From assembly GCF_011947285.1 (NCBI RefSeq), contig NZ_JAAOZT010000001.1:248001-312000 (forward strand): a stretch of 64,000 nucleotides of DNA, in the 5' to 3' direction. Positions 48,715 to 58,138 of this stretch are shown in pieces. The stretch comes from Glaciimonas immobilis (GTDB lineage: Bacteria > Pseudomonadota > Gammaproteobacteria > Burkholderiales > Burkholderiaceae_D). The position numbers were made by a program, and so were the translations under genes. The notes beneath the pieces were generated by a model. That model saw only the letters and a program-made list of their open reading frames with translations, did no database searches and was not told the DNA's origin. How positions within the stretch are numbered: the stretch's first letter is position 1; every line of letters starts with the position of its first letter.

Positions 48715-49668
48715 TTAACGCGGGGACGGATTTCGTTTAACCTGGCAGAGCCAGTTTTTTTGGTGCTTGTTTGCCAGCTCGGCCAGGACTAGAAATTGCG
48801 CTTCACTTTGGACCGTTTCAGGTCGCGCCTTGCGCGCCTCACGGAGCAAGCTTTCCAGACTATTTTGGTCCTTGGGATCCCGTAAACACAGCGCTATTCC
48901 AATCACTCCCGTACGGCCTACACCCGCCGTGCAATGAATTGTTGGAAGACTTTCTAAACCTGCCCGTCCATTGAATATCTCGATTTGTTTACAAATTTTT
49001 TCTAAATCACCTAACTCGACGGCTTCAAAATCTGTCCAGTTAAATATATGGACCAATGGGATCTCAGAAGTTTTTGAAGGGTCTTCATTGAATGCCACTT
49101 GCAGGTCGTACACATCAAAAAGCTCCGCTTCTCCTTCCGATGTGGATGGCGTAGAAGTGAGTGTGATATTGGGATAGTGTTCTTTACACTGAGATATCCA
49201 TGCTGAATCGTAATATTTTGGGAAATATTTAGTATCAGTGTGTTCTTTCATCGACTCAGTAGTGGGATGGTTAGCGGTGAAATCAACAAGTTCAGTCATG
49301 AAATCCATCTTGCTATCGGTGAATTTTTTACCATCAGTGATGGCGACAACGCAAGAAATGGGTTGATTGCTATATTTACCTGCCGCCATTTCTCAAAAAA
49401 TCTGCAGCGTTCCTGTTGTTGGAAATTGCGTCGCAATGCAGTACGGTCTTTCCTCGCGCATTAAGTAATTAGCATGAATTTTGTCGGGAACGACTTGTGA
49501 ATCAGGATTGGAACCAATATTGTAGAAGCGCGCACCGGCAGGCTGCCAGTCGGGTTTCTTCTCATAATCTTCAATATGCTCAATATTATATTTTTTCCAT
49601 AGTTCCTTGGGAACAGAAGCCGAAGGAGGGGCGTATTGAGATACAGGGCTGATTCCGGTTAAAGGCAT
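48715..49668 (-). pseudogene. Protein tyrosine phosphatase with in-frame TGA (YopH/SptP-like effector)
   Basis: A eukaryote-like PTP of 317 codons split by a TGA at 49393-49395. The upstream part begins MPLTGISPVSQY (ATG 49668, with TAGGAAT before it) and ends HANYLMREERPYCIATQ...TLQIF. The downstream part continues in the same frame from EMAAGKYS. The TGA falls where PTPs have the Trp of the DFW motif, so TGG to TGA is the simplest reading. All catalytic parts lie downstream: WTDF (WPD-loop, Asp general acid), HCTAGVGRTG (Cys nucleophile, Arg) and the Q-loop RPETVQSEAQF. No signal peptide. Bacterial PTPs of this kind are often type III effectors. ATG 49387 could restart but would lack the N-terminal third of the fold. 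Confidence 0.8.
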
Positions 49669-49828
49669 ACAGATTCCTACATACAAGAATATATTGTTTA
49701 GTAGAAATTTTCCCCATTTAGTTCCATAAATGAATTACCGGATTGTCCCCCGCACAATCCGATTAAGCACCGCGTTTTTAGAAATAAGTGCGAGATAAAT
49801 TCGACAGCGACAGCATTCTTTCAAATAC

Positions 49829-50389
49829 CTATTTCACTGCTGAAGCCATCACGCCTAGTTCGGCCCAGCCCGCATTGCCTAAGTCAGCCAGGGTTTGCAT
49901 ATTTTTTTCAAAAATATCCTCTGCTTCGGGGAAAGCCTCAACCGCCCGATCTACACTGTCTTCACGCAGTAAATGCAGCGTTGGATAGGGTGAGCGATTG
50001 GTGAAGTTGGTAATGTCGTCAATCTCAGTACCTGCGAACTGATAGTCCGGATGAAAGCTGGCGATCTGGATTTCGCCTTCAAGCGCCATCTCTTCAAGCA
50101 GTGTATCGGCCTCGTCCAAAAAGTCGTTGTAGTCCAAAAAGTCCCGCAATACATCGGGATGAATGATAAGCGTGGTGTCGATTAAAGCGGGATCGGCTTG
50201 CTGCAAAAAGTCCAATTCCGCACGTAGTTCATTCTGGAGTTCTGCGGTGGTCTGCGCAGTGCTCACGACAAACCTGATCTGGTTTTTGATAAATACTGCT
50301 TTGGCAAAAGGGCACAGGTTGAGGCCTATCACGGCGCGTTCGAGCCAACGTGTTGTGTCAGTGATGACTTGTTCAGAGAAGGTCGGCAT
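49829..50389 (-). CDS. DUF1415 family protein
   Basis: A 186-aa protein of the DUF1415 family, recognisable by RWLERAVIGLNLCPFAKAV, FLDYNDFLDEAD and a closing ASFHPDYQFAG ... NRSPYPTLHLLRE block. The function is unknown; family members are cytosolic and common in beta- and gammaproteobacteria. Start MPTFSEQV at ATG 50389 fits the family; the frame extends to 50563 through sequence that looks non-coding. Divergent from yaeQ. Confidence 0.9.
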   Translation of the reverse strand: MPTFSEQVITDTTRWLERAVIGLNLCPFAKAVFIKNQIRFVVSTAQTTAELQNELRAELDFLQQADPALIDTTLIIHPDVLRDFLDYNDFLDEADTLLEEMALEGEIQIASFHPDYQFAGTEIDDITNFTNRSPYPTLHLLREDSVDRAVEAFPEAEDIFEKNMQTLADLGNAGWAELGVMASAVK

Positions 50390-50633
50390 GGGGTTTGGTG
50401 TTAATGAGTGGTGAGTGTACATAGAGGGGCGGAAAAGCTGGGTAGTACGTACTTGCGATGGCAAATATCTCCCCCAGCGGTCTCTAGAAAGAGAAAATAC
50501 CATATTGTTGTCCGCAAAAAAACAAAACGGGTTATTCTTCCGGTCGCAAGCCGACTGCTGCAACCAAGGTTGCCAACGTTGGAATGCATTGTTACGTTGA
50601 TCTACAGAAATATCTTCAGTAAAGCTCAGTATT

Positions 50634-51170
50634 ATGGCCCTTAAAGCAACTATTTTTAAAGTCGATCTGCAACTTGCAGATATGGATCGTCAATACTACC
50701 AAGAACATGCGCTGACCATCGCCAGACATCCCTCTGAAACCGATGAGCGAATGATGGTACGTGTGCTGGCTTTTGCGCGGCATGCCTCTGAATCGCTGGT
50801 CTTTAGCAAAGGCTTGTGGGACGTTGATGAACCGGATTTGTGGGAAAAAGATCTGACCGGCGCGATCAATCTCTGGGTTGAGGTTGGTCAGCCTGATGAA
50901 AAACGTATTCTGAAAGCATGCGGACGTGCTGCGCAGGTGGTCGTCTACTGTTATAGCAGTACCAGCCATATCTGGTGGGCGCAGATAAGTAATAAAGTCG
51001 CACGTGCCCGTAACCTGACAGTGATCAATCTGCCCGCAGCTACCAGTCTGGCGCTGAGCAAACAGGCGCAGCGGAATATGCAATTGCAATGCACGATACA
51101 GGATGGACAAATCTGGATGACTGCTAACGATGAGACGGTGCAGGTGGACTTAACTACGTTGCAGGGGTAA
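50634..51170 (+). CDS. yaeQ: YaeQ family protein
   Basis: A 178-aa protein starting MALKATIFKVDLQLADMDR, with ARHPSETDERMMVRVLAF and DEPDLWEKDLTGAINLWVEVG. These are hallmarks of YaeQ, whose fold resembles PD-(D/E)XK nucleases (E and Q/K positions appear kept in LWVEVGQPDEKRI). Molecular role is not established; YaeQ was linked to transcription elongation as an RfaH suppressor in enterics. Convergent with mltB. Confidence 0.93.
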   Translation: MALKATIFKVDLQLADMDRQYYQEHALTIARHPSETDERMMVRVLAFARHASESLVFSKGLWDVDEPDLWEKDLTGAINLWVEVGQPDEKRILKACGRAAQVVVYCYSSTSHIWWAQISNKVARARNLTVINLPAATSLALSKQAQRNMQLQCTIQDGQIWMTANDETVQVDLTTLQG

Positions 51171-51206
51171 ACGCAAGAAGCCAGTTCAGGGGAAATGAAG
51201 AGGAAG

Positions 51207-51237
51207 GCAGGTAGCGCAAATTTACTGCGCTACCTGC
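51207..51237. terminator. 12-bp perfect hairpin between yaeQ and mltB
   Basis: GCAGGTAGCGCA and TGCGCTACCTGC make a perfect 12-bp stem with a 7-nt loop in the convergent spacer. It shares the CAGGTAGC core with the gyrA-serC hairpin. Confidence 0.65.
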
Positions 51238-51278
51238 AGGCATGTGGATCGGCCTGACCCACTCTCTCCTTTATTTAT

Positions 51279-52514
51279 TTATTGCGAGCGGGCAGCGCGG
51301 ACCTCGCGTCCCAGATCAACCACAGACATCGCATAAAAGAAGCTGCGGTTATATTTAGTAATCGCAAAAAAGTTATCGGTACCAAGCCAATGTTCGGTCG
51401 GTCCCGTGCCATTCTGCAAATCGACCAGACCGAATTTCATTTGGCGATAACCGTCGAACGCGGCCTTCGACACTACGCCTGCAGCGCTCAACTCATCTAG
51501 CGAAAATTTGGCTTCCAGGCCCTGACCGATAAATGCCTGCCAGCGATTTTCGCTACTGGTATCGGTCTCCAGCGTTGCCGGGAAAACAATAGGCTCGCCC
51601 GCTTTCCAGCCGTGAATCTGCAGATAGTGTGCAACGCTTCCAATGGCATCAATCGGTGAGTTGCGCAAATCAATTTTGCCATCGCCGTCAAAATCTACGC
51701 CGTATTGGCGAATACTACTCGGCATAAATTGTGGCCAACCGATCGCACCCGCGTAAGAACCGAGTAGGGAGAAAGGATCAATATTTGACTCGCGTGCAAA
51801 CAGGAGCGTATTTTCCAGCTCCTTGCGGAAAAATGCCATGCGCGCTTCGCGGGTGGGGGTGTTCGGGTAATCGAAGGCCAGCGTGGTAATGGCATCCATC
51901 ACCCGAAAATTGCCGGTATTGCGTCCGTAGACGGTTTCAACGCCAATGATGCCGACGATGATCTCTGCGGGAACACCGTATTGGGCTTCGGCGCGGGCGA
52001 GCGCGTCGGCGTAAGTGTTCCAAAATTTAACCCCGGCCTTGATGCGTATCGGTTCCACGAAACGGGCGCGATAGGCCGCCCAGTTTTTCGGTTTGCCCGG
52101 TGGCCCCGGTTTCATTAACTGAATCGCGCTATTCACCAGGCGTGTTTTATTGAACACCGCTTCCAGTTCGGCGCGGGTGAAGCCATTTCTGGCGACCATA
52201 TCGTCCATGAAAACCGAAACGGCTTTCCACTGACCAAAATTAGCGAACTCACTATCATCGCTGGCAGCAGGCGCAATGCCCGAGTCCACAAGTCGCGGTG
52301 GTGAGGTCGTTACCGTAGGGCTGGCAACCGAATTAGTTGACACCGGCGGAGTGGGGGCAGGCGTAACCGGGCGGTTGCCCGGGCTGGACTGCTCCACGGC
52401 GGGTGGGCTAACCGCACATGCAGCGCTCAGCATCGCGATCGCAATAGCGACGCAAAGTCGGGGGCGTGGAAGTGTAACAGCGGGCGATTTGGCGTGAGTA
52501 GTAGGATTCATCAA
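51279..52514 (-). CDS. mltB: Membrane-bound lytic murein transglycosylase B
   Basis: A 411-aa lipoprotein (lipobox SAAC, acylated Cys about residue 33) with a Pro/Thr-rich linker (40-80). The SLT_2 catalytic domain (about 95-395) cleaves peptidoglycan glycans to 1,6-anhydro ends. Catalytic Glu193 is in IIGVETVYGRNTG; SYAGAIGWPQFMPSS and DFDGDGKIDL are typical. Two ATGs at the start (52514, 52511) are equivalent. It lies 2 nt beyond the end of the transglutaminase gene, same strand, so it may be the last gene of the moxR operon. Confidence 0.94.
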   Translation of the reverse strand: MMNPTTHAKSPAVTLPRPRLCVAIAIAMLSAACAVSPPAVEQSSPGNRPVTPAPTPPVSTNSVASPTVTTSPPRLVDSGIAPAASDDSEFANFGQWKAVSVFMDDMVARNGFTRAELEAVFNKTRLVNSAIQLMKPGPPGKPKNWAAYRARFVEPIRIKAGVKFWNTYADALARAEAQYGVPAEIIVGIIGVETVYGRNTGNFRVMDAITTLAFDYPNTPTREARMAFFRKELENTLLFARESNIDPFSLLGSYAGAIGWPQFMPSSIRQYGVDFDGDGKIDLRNSPIDAIGSVAHYLQIHGWKAGEPIVFPATLETDTSSENRWQAFIGQGLEAKFSLDELSAAGVVSKAAFDGYRQMKFGLVDLQNGTGPTEHWLGTDNFFAITKYNRSFFYAMSVVDLGREVRAARSQ

Positions 52515-52516
52515 GA

Positions 52517-54799
52517 TTAAGATAGCAAAGGTTTAAGTTTTTTGAATTGGATTTTTAATGCTTTTAGCGTGATCTTGTCGGGACCGTTATTTACGCCGTA
52601 ACGGAGCGCTTCATAACTTCTAAGGAATAGCGTTATCGCAATTTTCGCCTGCGGCTTCAGCGCCGAGGGGGCCGCACATAGCCGCTCCCGATAGGCAAGC
52701 GGGCCTTCATGAAGTTCGCGCGACATGCCATACTTCACCATACGCTTGCAAAATAGCGAGTATAGCTTATCAAGCGGATCAATTTTGTTGCGCACTAACA
52801 GTAACGGCAGTAACACCACCGCCAGCGCCAAAGATCCCATTCCTATCATCAGGCCCACCAGCATTTGCCAGCTCATTTGTTGTATGCCGAAATATTGCAG
52901 CAAGCCTTTTTGGCGGTCCGGCGAGTAGTTCAGCACCCATTGATTCCAGTTATTCCCCAGCGCCTCCCAATTGGCGCGAATGTCGGGCAGTTTGTTCCAC
53001 CAACTATTTTGTGCAGGATTGAGGTTGATCAGACCGCCAAGATAACTGCGCGGCAGGAGCTGATGCAATGGTTTCTGGATGCGTTCCGGCGCCACGGCGG
53101 CCGTAGGATCAACGCGCTCCCAACCAACCCCTTCTTTCCACACCTCAGCCCACGCGTGCGCATCTGATTGACGCACGGTCATGTAGCCGTCTACCTGATT
53201 AATTTCACCGCCTTGATAGCCCGTGACGACGCGTGCGGGAATATTAGCCGCGCGCATCAGGACGACAAAAGCACTAGCGTAATGCTCGCAGAAGCCAGCG
53301 CGGGTGGAGAACAGAAATTCGTCGACGTTATCGCGACCAAGCAGAGGCGGTTCTAAAGTGTAACTGAAATTTTCGTTGTGAAAAAGTTGGAGCACGGCGT
53401 TGACCATATCGCTATCGCCAGAGGTTTCTGAGCGTAATTTGGCAGCCAAGGCTATGGTTCGGGGATTAAAGCCTCTTGGCAACGTCAGTGCTTGTTGCAA
53501 CGCCGCAAAAGTGTCGTTAGCGAGGTCAAAATGGTTCCCGTCGGTATCAATTTCGGATGTCACGTCGTAACGTACCCGGTCGCCTATGGGCCGATCTGAC
53601 AACAGCTCACGGTCCGCGTTTATGTGGCTGCGACTAGGTGGGTTGGTTTCGAGTGCTGGGGCAAATTGCGGCATTTCCAGCGCAAAAAGCCAGTGCTGAC
53701 CGGACGGTTCCATAGTGATCTGCTGACGAATGGAAGCCTTAGGCGGCGCATTAAGTGGTGACGGATCAAGTAGTGAGGAATCGGGCGAGGATGAATCAGA
53801 CGAGGACGAATCTGTTTCGGAAGATGAAGGTTGGTGCTGAACTTGGCGCTGTACTCGGCGCGTCCAGGTGCGTCCGTCGAAGTTGGTCAGCACCGCGCCG
53901 CGCCAGTAGCGTTGCGCTGGTGCTGGGGCAGGATCCATAAACTTAACACGAAAAGCGATCTCTTCAGACATCGCAAGTTGCGATATCGTCCCGGGGGCCA
54001 TACTGTCGGACATGCCGCTACGACCGCCGTTAGCGTCGCCTGGCATTCCCCAAAGCGGGCCTTGAATCCTTGGAAACAGCAGGAACAACACCAGCGTGAG
54101 CGGGATGGCAAGCATTAAAACCATACTGCCCATGCGCAGGCGCTGCCGCAGACGCGGTATGACACCCGTGAACTGAAAAGATATCTGTGCGGTCAGCAGC
54201 ACGATGATGGTGGCTATGACAAGTAATGCGGTAAGGATGGATTGCGAGTAGAAGAATGTCGTCAGGACCAGAAAAAAACTCAGAAACAGCACCACAAAAA
54301 CGTCTCGACGCGCACGCATCTCTAGTAACTTGAACGTCAGTAACAGCACCAGCATTTTGACGCCGGCGTCACGTCCGAACATCGTACGGTCGTTAAGATA
54401 TACCGCGAGTAGCGCGAAGAACGCCAGCGGCAATAGCAATACTGGCCGCGGCAATCGCATGCCTTGCCATGTGATGGTGGCGCGCCACAGGAGGGTTAGC
54501 GCGCAGGTGATGGAGATCCATATCGGCAAATGATCTATGTGCGGCAACAACACCATGCTGCACGCAAATAACAGGAACAAGGTGTCGCTTTTGTCACGGG
54601 GTAACGTGCCGAATGGATTCTTGAACCTAGTGCCGGACCTGTGGCCTGCGCTTGTTGACCTTGTTAATCTTGTCAACCTTCTTAATCCGGTCGCCACGGC
54701 AGTAGTAGCCGAGTTTGGCAAGTTGTGCGCCGCAGCGTGTGGTTTCCGGATGCTCTCTGCGCCCTTGATAATCTCAGGCCGGTCAATTGATTCCGTCAT
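52517..54799 (-). CDS. DUF3488/transglutaminase-like membrane protein (TgpA)
   Basis: A 760-aa protein. The N-terminal half (about residues 40-260) contains a DUF3488 block of several transmembrane helices. A periplasmic transglutaminase core follows: Cys about 503 in TRAGFCEHYASAFVVLMR, His about 547 in SDAHAWAEVW, Asp in WERVDPTAAV. A final membrane helix (about 645-670) and a cytosolic tail close it. A Ser/Asp-rich repeat lies at about 330-350. Start ATG 54799 (MTESIDR) overlaps the DUF58 stop as ATGA, indicating coupling. The moxR-DUF58-transglutaminase cluster is common; the substrate is unknown. Confidence 0.92.
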   Translation of the reverse strand: MTESIDRPEIIKGAESIRKPHAAAHNLPNSATTAVATGLRRLTRLTRSTSAGHRSGTRFKNPFGTLPRDKSDTLFLLFACSMVLLPHIDHLPIWISITCALTLLWRATITWQGMRLPRPVLLLPLAFFALLAVYLNDRTMFGRDAGVKMLVLLLTFKLLEMRARRDVFVVLFLSFFLVLTTFFYSQSILTALLVIATIIVLLTAQISFQFTGVIPRLRQRLRMGSMVLMLAIPLTLVLFLLFPRIQGPLWGMPGDANGGRSGMSDSMAPGTISQLAMSEEIAFRVKFMDPAPAPAQRYWRGAVLTNFDGRTWTRRVQRQVQHQPSSSETDSSSSDSSSPDSSLLDPSPLNAPPKASIRQQITMEPSGQHWLFALEMPQFAPALETNPPSRSHINADRELLSDRPIGDRVRYDVTSEIDTDGNHFDLANDTFAALQQALTLPRGFNPRTIALAAKLRSETSGDSDMVNAVLQLFHNENFSYTLEPPLLGRDNVDEFLFSTRAGFCEHYASAFVVLMRAANIPARVVTGYQGGEINQVDGYMTVRQSDAHAWAEVWKEGVGWERVDPTAAVAPERIQKPLHQLLPRSYLGGLINLNPAQNSWWNKLPDIRANWEALGNNWNQWVLNYSPDRQKGLLQYFGIQQMSWQMLVGLMIGMGSLALAVVLLPLLLVRNKIDPLDKLYSLFCKRMVKYGMSRELHEGPLAYRERLCAAPSALKPQAKIAITLFLRSYEALRYGVNNGPDKITLKALKIQFKKLKPLLS

Positions 54800-55842
54800 G
54801 CGCCGCCCTCGTATAATGCGAGCGCTTGCAAGCACGCCTGTTGATGGGCGGCACCGACGGCTGATACATAATCGATATCTCCAATCCGAAATGCGTAGGA
54901 CAACCCCAGCATTTCAGCCTCTAGAACCCAGCGGGTGAGGCGCGACAGTTTGGCTTCTACGTCCATTCCGGGTGGCAACGCGGCATAATCCAGCGTCAAA
55001 TCGCTGGCCGCGCCATCGTCAAAATATTTAGTGATTAAGTTTGGATCGTCCGCTGTGCTGAGTTTGGCAATTTGACGCCACGCCAGGTGCTTAAGCGAGT
55101 CGCCCGGCTGATACGCACGCACACCGGCAAAATCCTCATGACCGGCATGGGCCTGACCGGTGCTCCCTTCCAGTGCTGTAATCGGGAGCGGCGGCGCTGA
55201 CCCCGGGTCTTCCGGTTGGGGATAGACCATCACCGAGCCGTCTGGTTGCCAATAGCACCAGGCACGCAAAAACCCCATCGGAAACCGCGTTTGCAGGCGT
55301 ACTCTCGGTGCGGGCATTCTGCCGCGTTCCGATGTCGTTGCTGTCAACACGACCGCGCTAAAACTCGCTGCGGCGACATCCACGGGTCGCTCCAGATCAG
55401 CCAGATCGCCGCTGATGAAATTTAACCATATGGCATAGCGGGGATGTTTGCGGCGATTAATCAGGCGCAGGTTGAATAGCGCTTCCTCACCGCTAAATAC
55501 GGGCGCGTTCTGACCCGAAGCCAAATGCAGAAACGCCAGATTGCGGAAGGTCAGATGCATGTCGATCAGCGCACAGGCCGCCAATACAAACGTCAGCCCA
55601 AACCCAAGGCTAAGGTTGTAATTAATTGCACCTATGAACAGTACCAGCAGTATGCCGATAAAGGCGCAACCTGCCCGCGTGGGCAAAATATACACCCGGC
55701 GCTGGTCCAGAAAAATCTCGCCGATCTCCGGTCGCGAGTCGCGCGGTTTGAATGGAAACTTAAATGAAAGCGTCAGCCGAAACGGCATTCTGCGTCTGGT
55801 CCGGCGTTCTTTTTGATGCGGCTTATCGTATAAAGTTGGCAT
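54796..55842 (-). CDS. DUF58 domain protein
   Basis: A 348-aa protein starting MPTLYDKPHQK (ATG 55842; the frame runs on to 55929). Two transmembrane helices (about residues 50-92) precede a DUF58 domain with VFSGEEALFNLRLIN and the signature DFAGVRAYQPGDSLKHLAWRQ. DUF58 proteins belong to the VWA-like fold and act with MoxR ATPases as chaperone/metal-site systems. It overlaps the next gene by 4 bp and begins 19 bp after moxR. Confidence 0.92.
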   Translation of the reverse strand: MPTLYDKPHQKERRTRRRMPFRLTLSFKFPFKPRDSRPEIGEIFLDQRRVYILPTRAGCAFIGILLVLFIGAINYNLSLGFGLTFVLAACALIDMHLTFRNLAFLHLASGQNAPVFSGEEALFNLRLINRRKHPRYAIWLNFISGDLADLERPVDVAAASFSAVVLTATTSERGRMPAPRVRLQTRFPMGFLRAWCYWQPDGSVMVYPQPEDPGSAPPLPITALEGSTGQAHAGHEDFAGVRAYQPGDSLKHLAWRQIAKLSTADDPNLITKYFDDGAASDLTLDYAALPPGMDVEAKLSRLTRWVLEAEMLGLSYAFRIGDIDYVSAVGAAHQQACLQALALYEGGA

Positions 55843-55861
55843 GGGAGTCACGCGGCCGGAC

Positions 55862-56788
55862 TCAAACGGGAACGGATTTGAGCAACTGTAAGACCATATC
55901 TCGACTTCCCATGACGGTTCCGCTGCCATTGCGCGATTTTAGCGGGCGCAAACGATGTGCTGTGACCGGCACCAGCACCGCCTGCACGTCTTCCGGTATC
56001 ACATGATTGCGTCCCTCCAGCGCGGCCCACGCTTTAGCCGCCTGCACCAGCGCAATCGCGGCACGTGGGCTCATCCCTTCAACGAACAATGCCTCCTGGC
56101 GCGATGCCTGTGCCAGCGCCTGAATGTAGTCGATCAGCGCCGGGGAGGTATGAATGTCACGCAGACTTAGCCGCGCTTCTATCATCTCGCTGGGCTCCAT
56201 CACTTTTTGCAAAGACTTTAGCAAGAGGCGCCGGTCCTCGCCCATTAATAGCGCACGTTCCGCGACGGCGTCCGGATAACCTAGCGACAAACACATCAAA
56301 AAACGATCCAGTTGGGACTCTGGCAGCGCAAAGGTGCCAACCTGATGGGACGGATTTTGGGTAGCAATCACAAAGAACGGCTCAGGCAAATCGCGGGTCC
56401 GGCCTTCGGCGGTGACTTGTCGTTCTTCCATCGCCTCGAGTAGCGCCGACTGGGTTTTTGGCGTGGCGCGATTGATTTCATCCGCTAACAGGACTTGCGT
56501 AAATACCGGGCCGGGATGAAACAGGAAATTATTTTTTTCACGATCAAACACCGAGATGCCGACAATGTCTGCGGGCAACAAGTCACTGGTGAACTGAAGG
56601 CGGTTGAAGCGCAATCCAAGCGAAATCGCCAGGGCATGCGCTAATGTCGTTTTGCCGACGCCGGGAACGTCCTCAATCAGTAAATGCCCGCCAGCGAGCA
56701 GGCAGACCAGCGCCTGACGAATTTGCATCTCTTTGCCAACAACAATTTGGTTGACCTGTTTAGCGACAGCGTGGATTTTTGCGAACAT
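55862..56788 (-). CDS. MoxR-family AAA+ ATPase
   Basis: A 308-aa AAA+ ATPase with Walker A EDVPGVGKTTLA (about residues 39-50), Walker B LLADEIN, sensor 1 ATQNPSHQVGTFALPESQLDRF, and the lid domain ending RHRLRPL-like. Start MFAKIHAVAKQV (ATG 56788) matches the family; the frame extends to 56809. It heads the moxR-DUF58-transglutaminase row and its divergent neighbour is the HDAC-like gene. Confidence 0.94.
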   Translation of the reverse strand: MFAKIHAVAKQVNQIVVGKEMQIRQALVCLLAGGHLLIEDVPGVGKTTLAHALAISLGLRFNRLQFTSDLLPADIVGISVFDREKNNFLFHPGPVFTQVLLADEINRATPKTQSALLEAMEERQVTAEGRTRDLPEPFFVIATQNPSHQVGTFALPESQLDRFLMCLSLGYPDAVAERALLMGEDRRLLLKSLQKVMEPSEMIEARLSLRDIHTSPALIDYIQALAQASRQEALFVEGMSPRAAIALVQAAKAWAALEGRNHVIPEDVQAVLVPVTAHRLRPLKSRNGSGTVMGSRDMVLQLLKSVPV

Positions 56789-57081
56789 GGGGCCTTTGGT
56801 GGAGGGCAAATTAGATGGCGAACAGGTTTTGCCGGTAACTTGACTGTCCTGCTAAGCTGCATTTTTACGTTGCGAAGTGGCGCTATTGAGTCGCGTCGCG
56901 CATGAGTTGCTGCGAAGAGTAGCGCGATTTCGGTACTTACTGCTACTACTGCCGCAAATCGAGAATTATCTGCTTGATAAGAACACAACAAGCTTGTTTA
57001 TCCATCGCACCTTTTCTTGGGTACACTACACATAGTAGACATCAAATTATTAGCAAGTATTTAGATTATTAGAAAAATAAA

Positions 57082-58035
57082 ATGACAACCGCTTTTTATA
57101 CCCACCCAGACTGTAAATTACATGAAATGGGTGCATGGCACCCGGAGTCGCCGCAACGGCTGCAAGCCATTGAAGACCAATTGATCGCCAGCCGGATTGC
57201 GCAGTGGCTGGACTATCGCGATGTCCCGGATGTTGACGAGCCGACGTTGGTGAGCGCGATTGCACGCGTACATAGTCTTGAGGCAATCGATTTGGTGCGC
57301 GCCAATTCACTGGCCTTGTCCAGGAGCGGCGTCGCGCACTATCCGCTGGACGCCGATACCTTTCTGAATCAGCACAGCTGGCGGGCTGCATTGCGCGCGG
57401 TCAGTACCGCAATTGCCGCGACCGATGCGGTAATTGCCGGCGATCTGGATAACGCCTTCTGTTCGATTCGCCCGCCCGGCCACCACGCTACTAGCGCCGC
57501 GCCGATGGGCTTTTGCATGTTTAATAGCGTGGCGATTGCGGCCCGTCATGCGATGGTCGCGCATGGTCTGGAGCGCGTAGCGATTATTGATTTTGATGTG
57601 CATCACGGTAACGGCACCGAACAAGCGTTTTTACAAGATCCGCGGGCGCTGATGGTCAGTTTCTTTCAACACCCGTTTTATCCCTTCAGCGGTATCGGGC
57701 CGACACCAGCGCATATTATCAACGTGCCGGTGCCTGCTTATTCCGGCGGCGAGGTGGTCCGGGAGTTGGTGACCGACATATGGTTGCCGGCATTGCATGC
57801 GCATAAACCGCAAATGATCTTTATTTCTGCCGGATTTGATGCCCACCGCGAAGACGATATGGGCCAGATGTCGTTGGTGGAGGCCGATTATGCGTGGATC
57901 ACGCAACAGATCGTGCAGGTCGCAAAACAACACGCCGACGGCCGCATAGTCAGCTGTCTGGAGGGCGGTTATCATTTATCTGCGTTGGGACGCAGTGTTG
58001 TCGCGCACTTAAAAGTGTTGGCCGACTTGGAATAA
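57082..58035 (+). CDS. Histone deacetylase-like amidohydrolase
   Basis: A 317-aa zinc hydrolase of the HDAC/AcuC superfamily (class II-like bacterial HDAH). Motifs: HPESPQRL (about 20), RPPGHHAT with the His-His charge relay (about 135), [15 protein letters not shown] with Asp and His zinc ligands (about 170-185), and [11 protein letters not shown]. Likely removes acetyl groups from small amines or proteins; substrate unknown. Same strand and 103 bp before the GTPase gene. Confidence 0.93.
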   Translation: MTTAFYTHPDCKLHEMGAWHPESPQRLQAIEDQLIASRIAQWLDYRDVPDVDEPTLVSAIARVHSLEAIDLVRANSLALSRSGVAHYPLDADTFLNQHSWRAALRAVSTAIAATDAVIAGDLDNAFCSIRPPGHHATSAAPMGFCMFNSVAIAARHAMVAHGLERVAIIDFDVHHGNGTEQAFLQDPRALMVSFFQHPFYPFSGIGPTPAHIINVPVPAYSGGEVVRELVTDIWLPALHAHKPQMIFISAGFDAHREDDMGQMSLVEADYAWITQQIVQVAKQHADGRIVSCLEGGYHLSALGRSVVAHLKVLADLE

Positions 58036-58138
58036 TCTGCTTAAAATCTGGCTAAACCGTTGTTTGTGGGACAAGTTCGTGAGGATTTAGCAGGGAAGTC
58101 CGTACAATAGCGGTTTATTTTGTCAGGCAAGAAAACGC

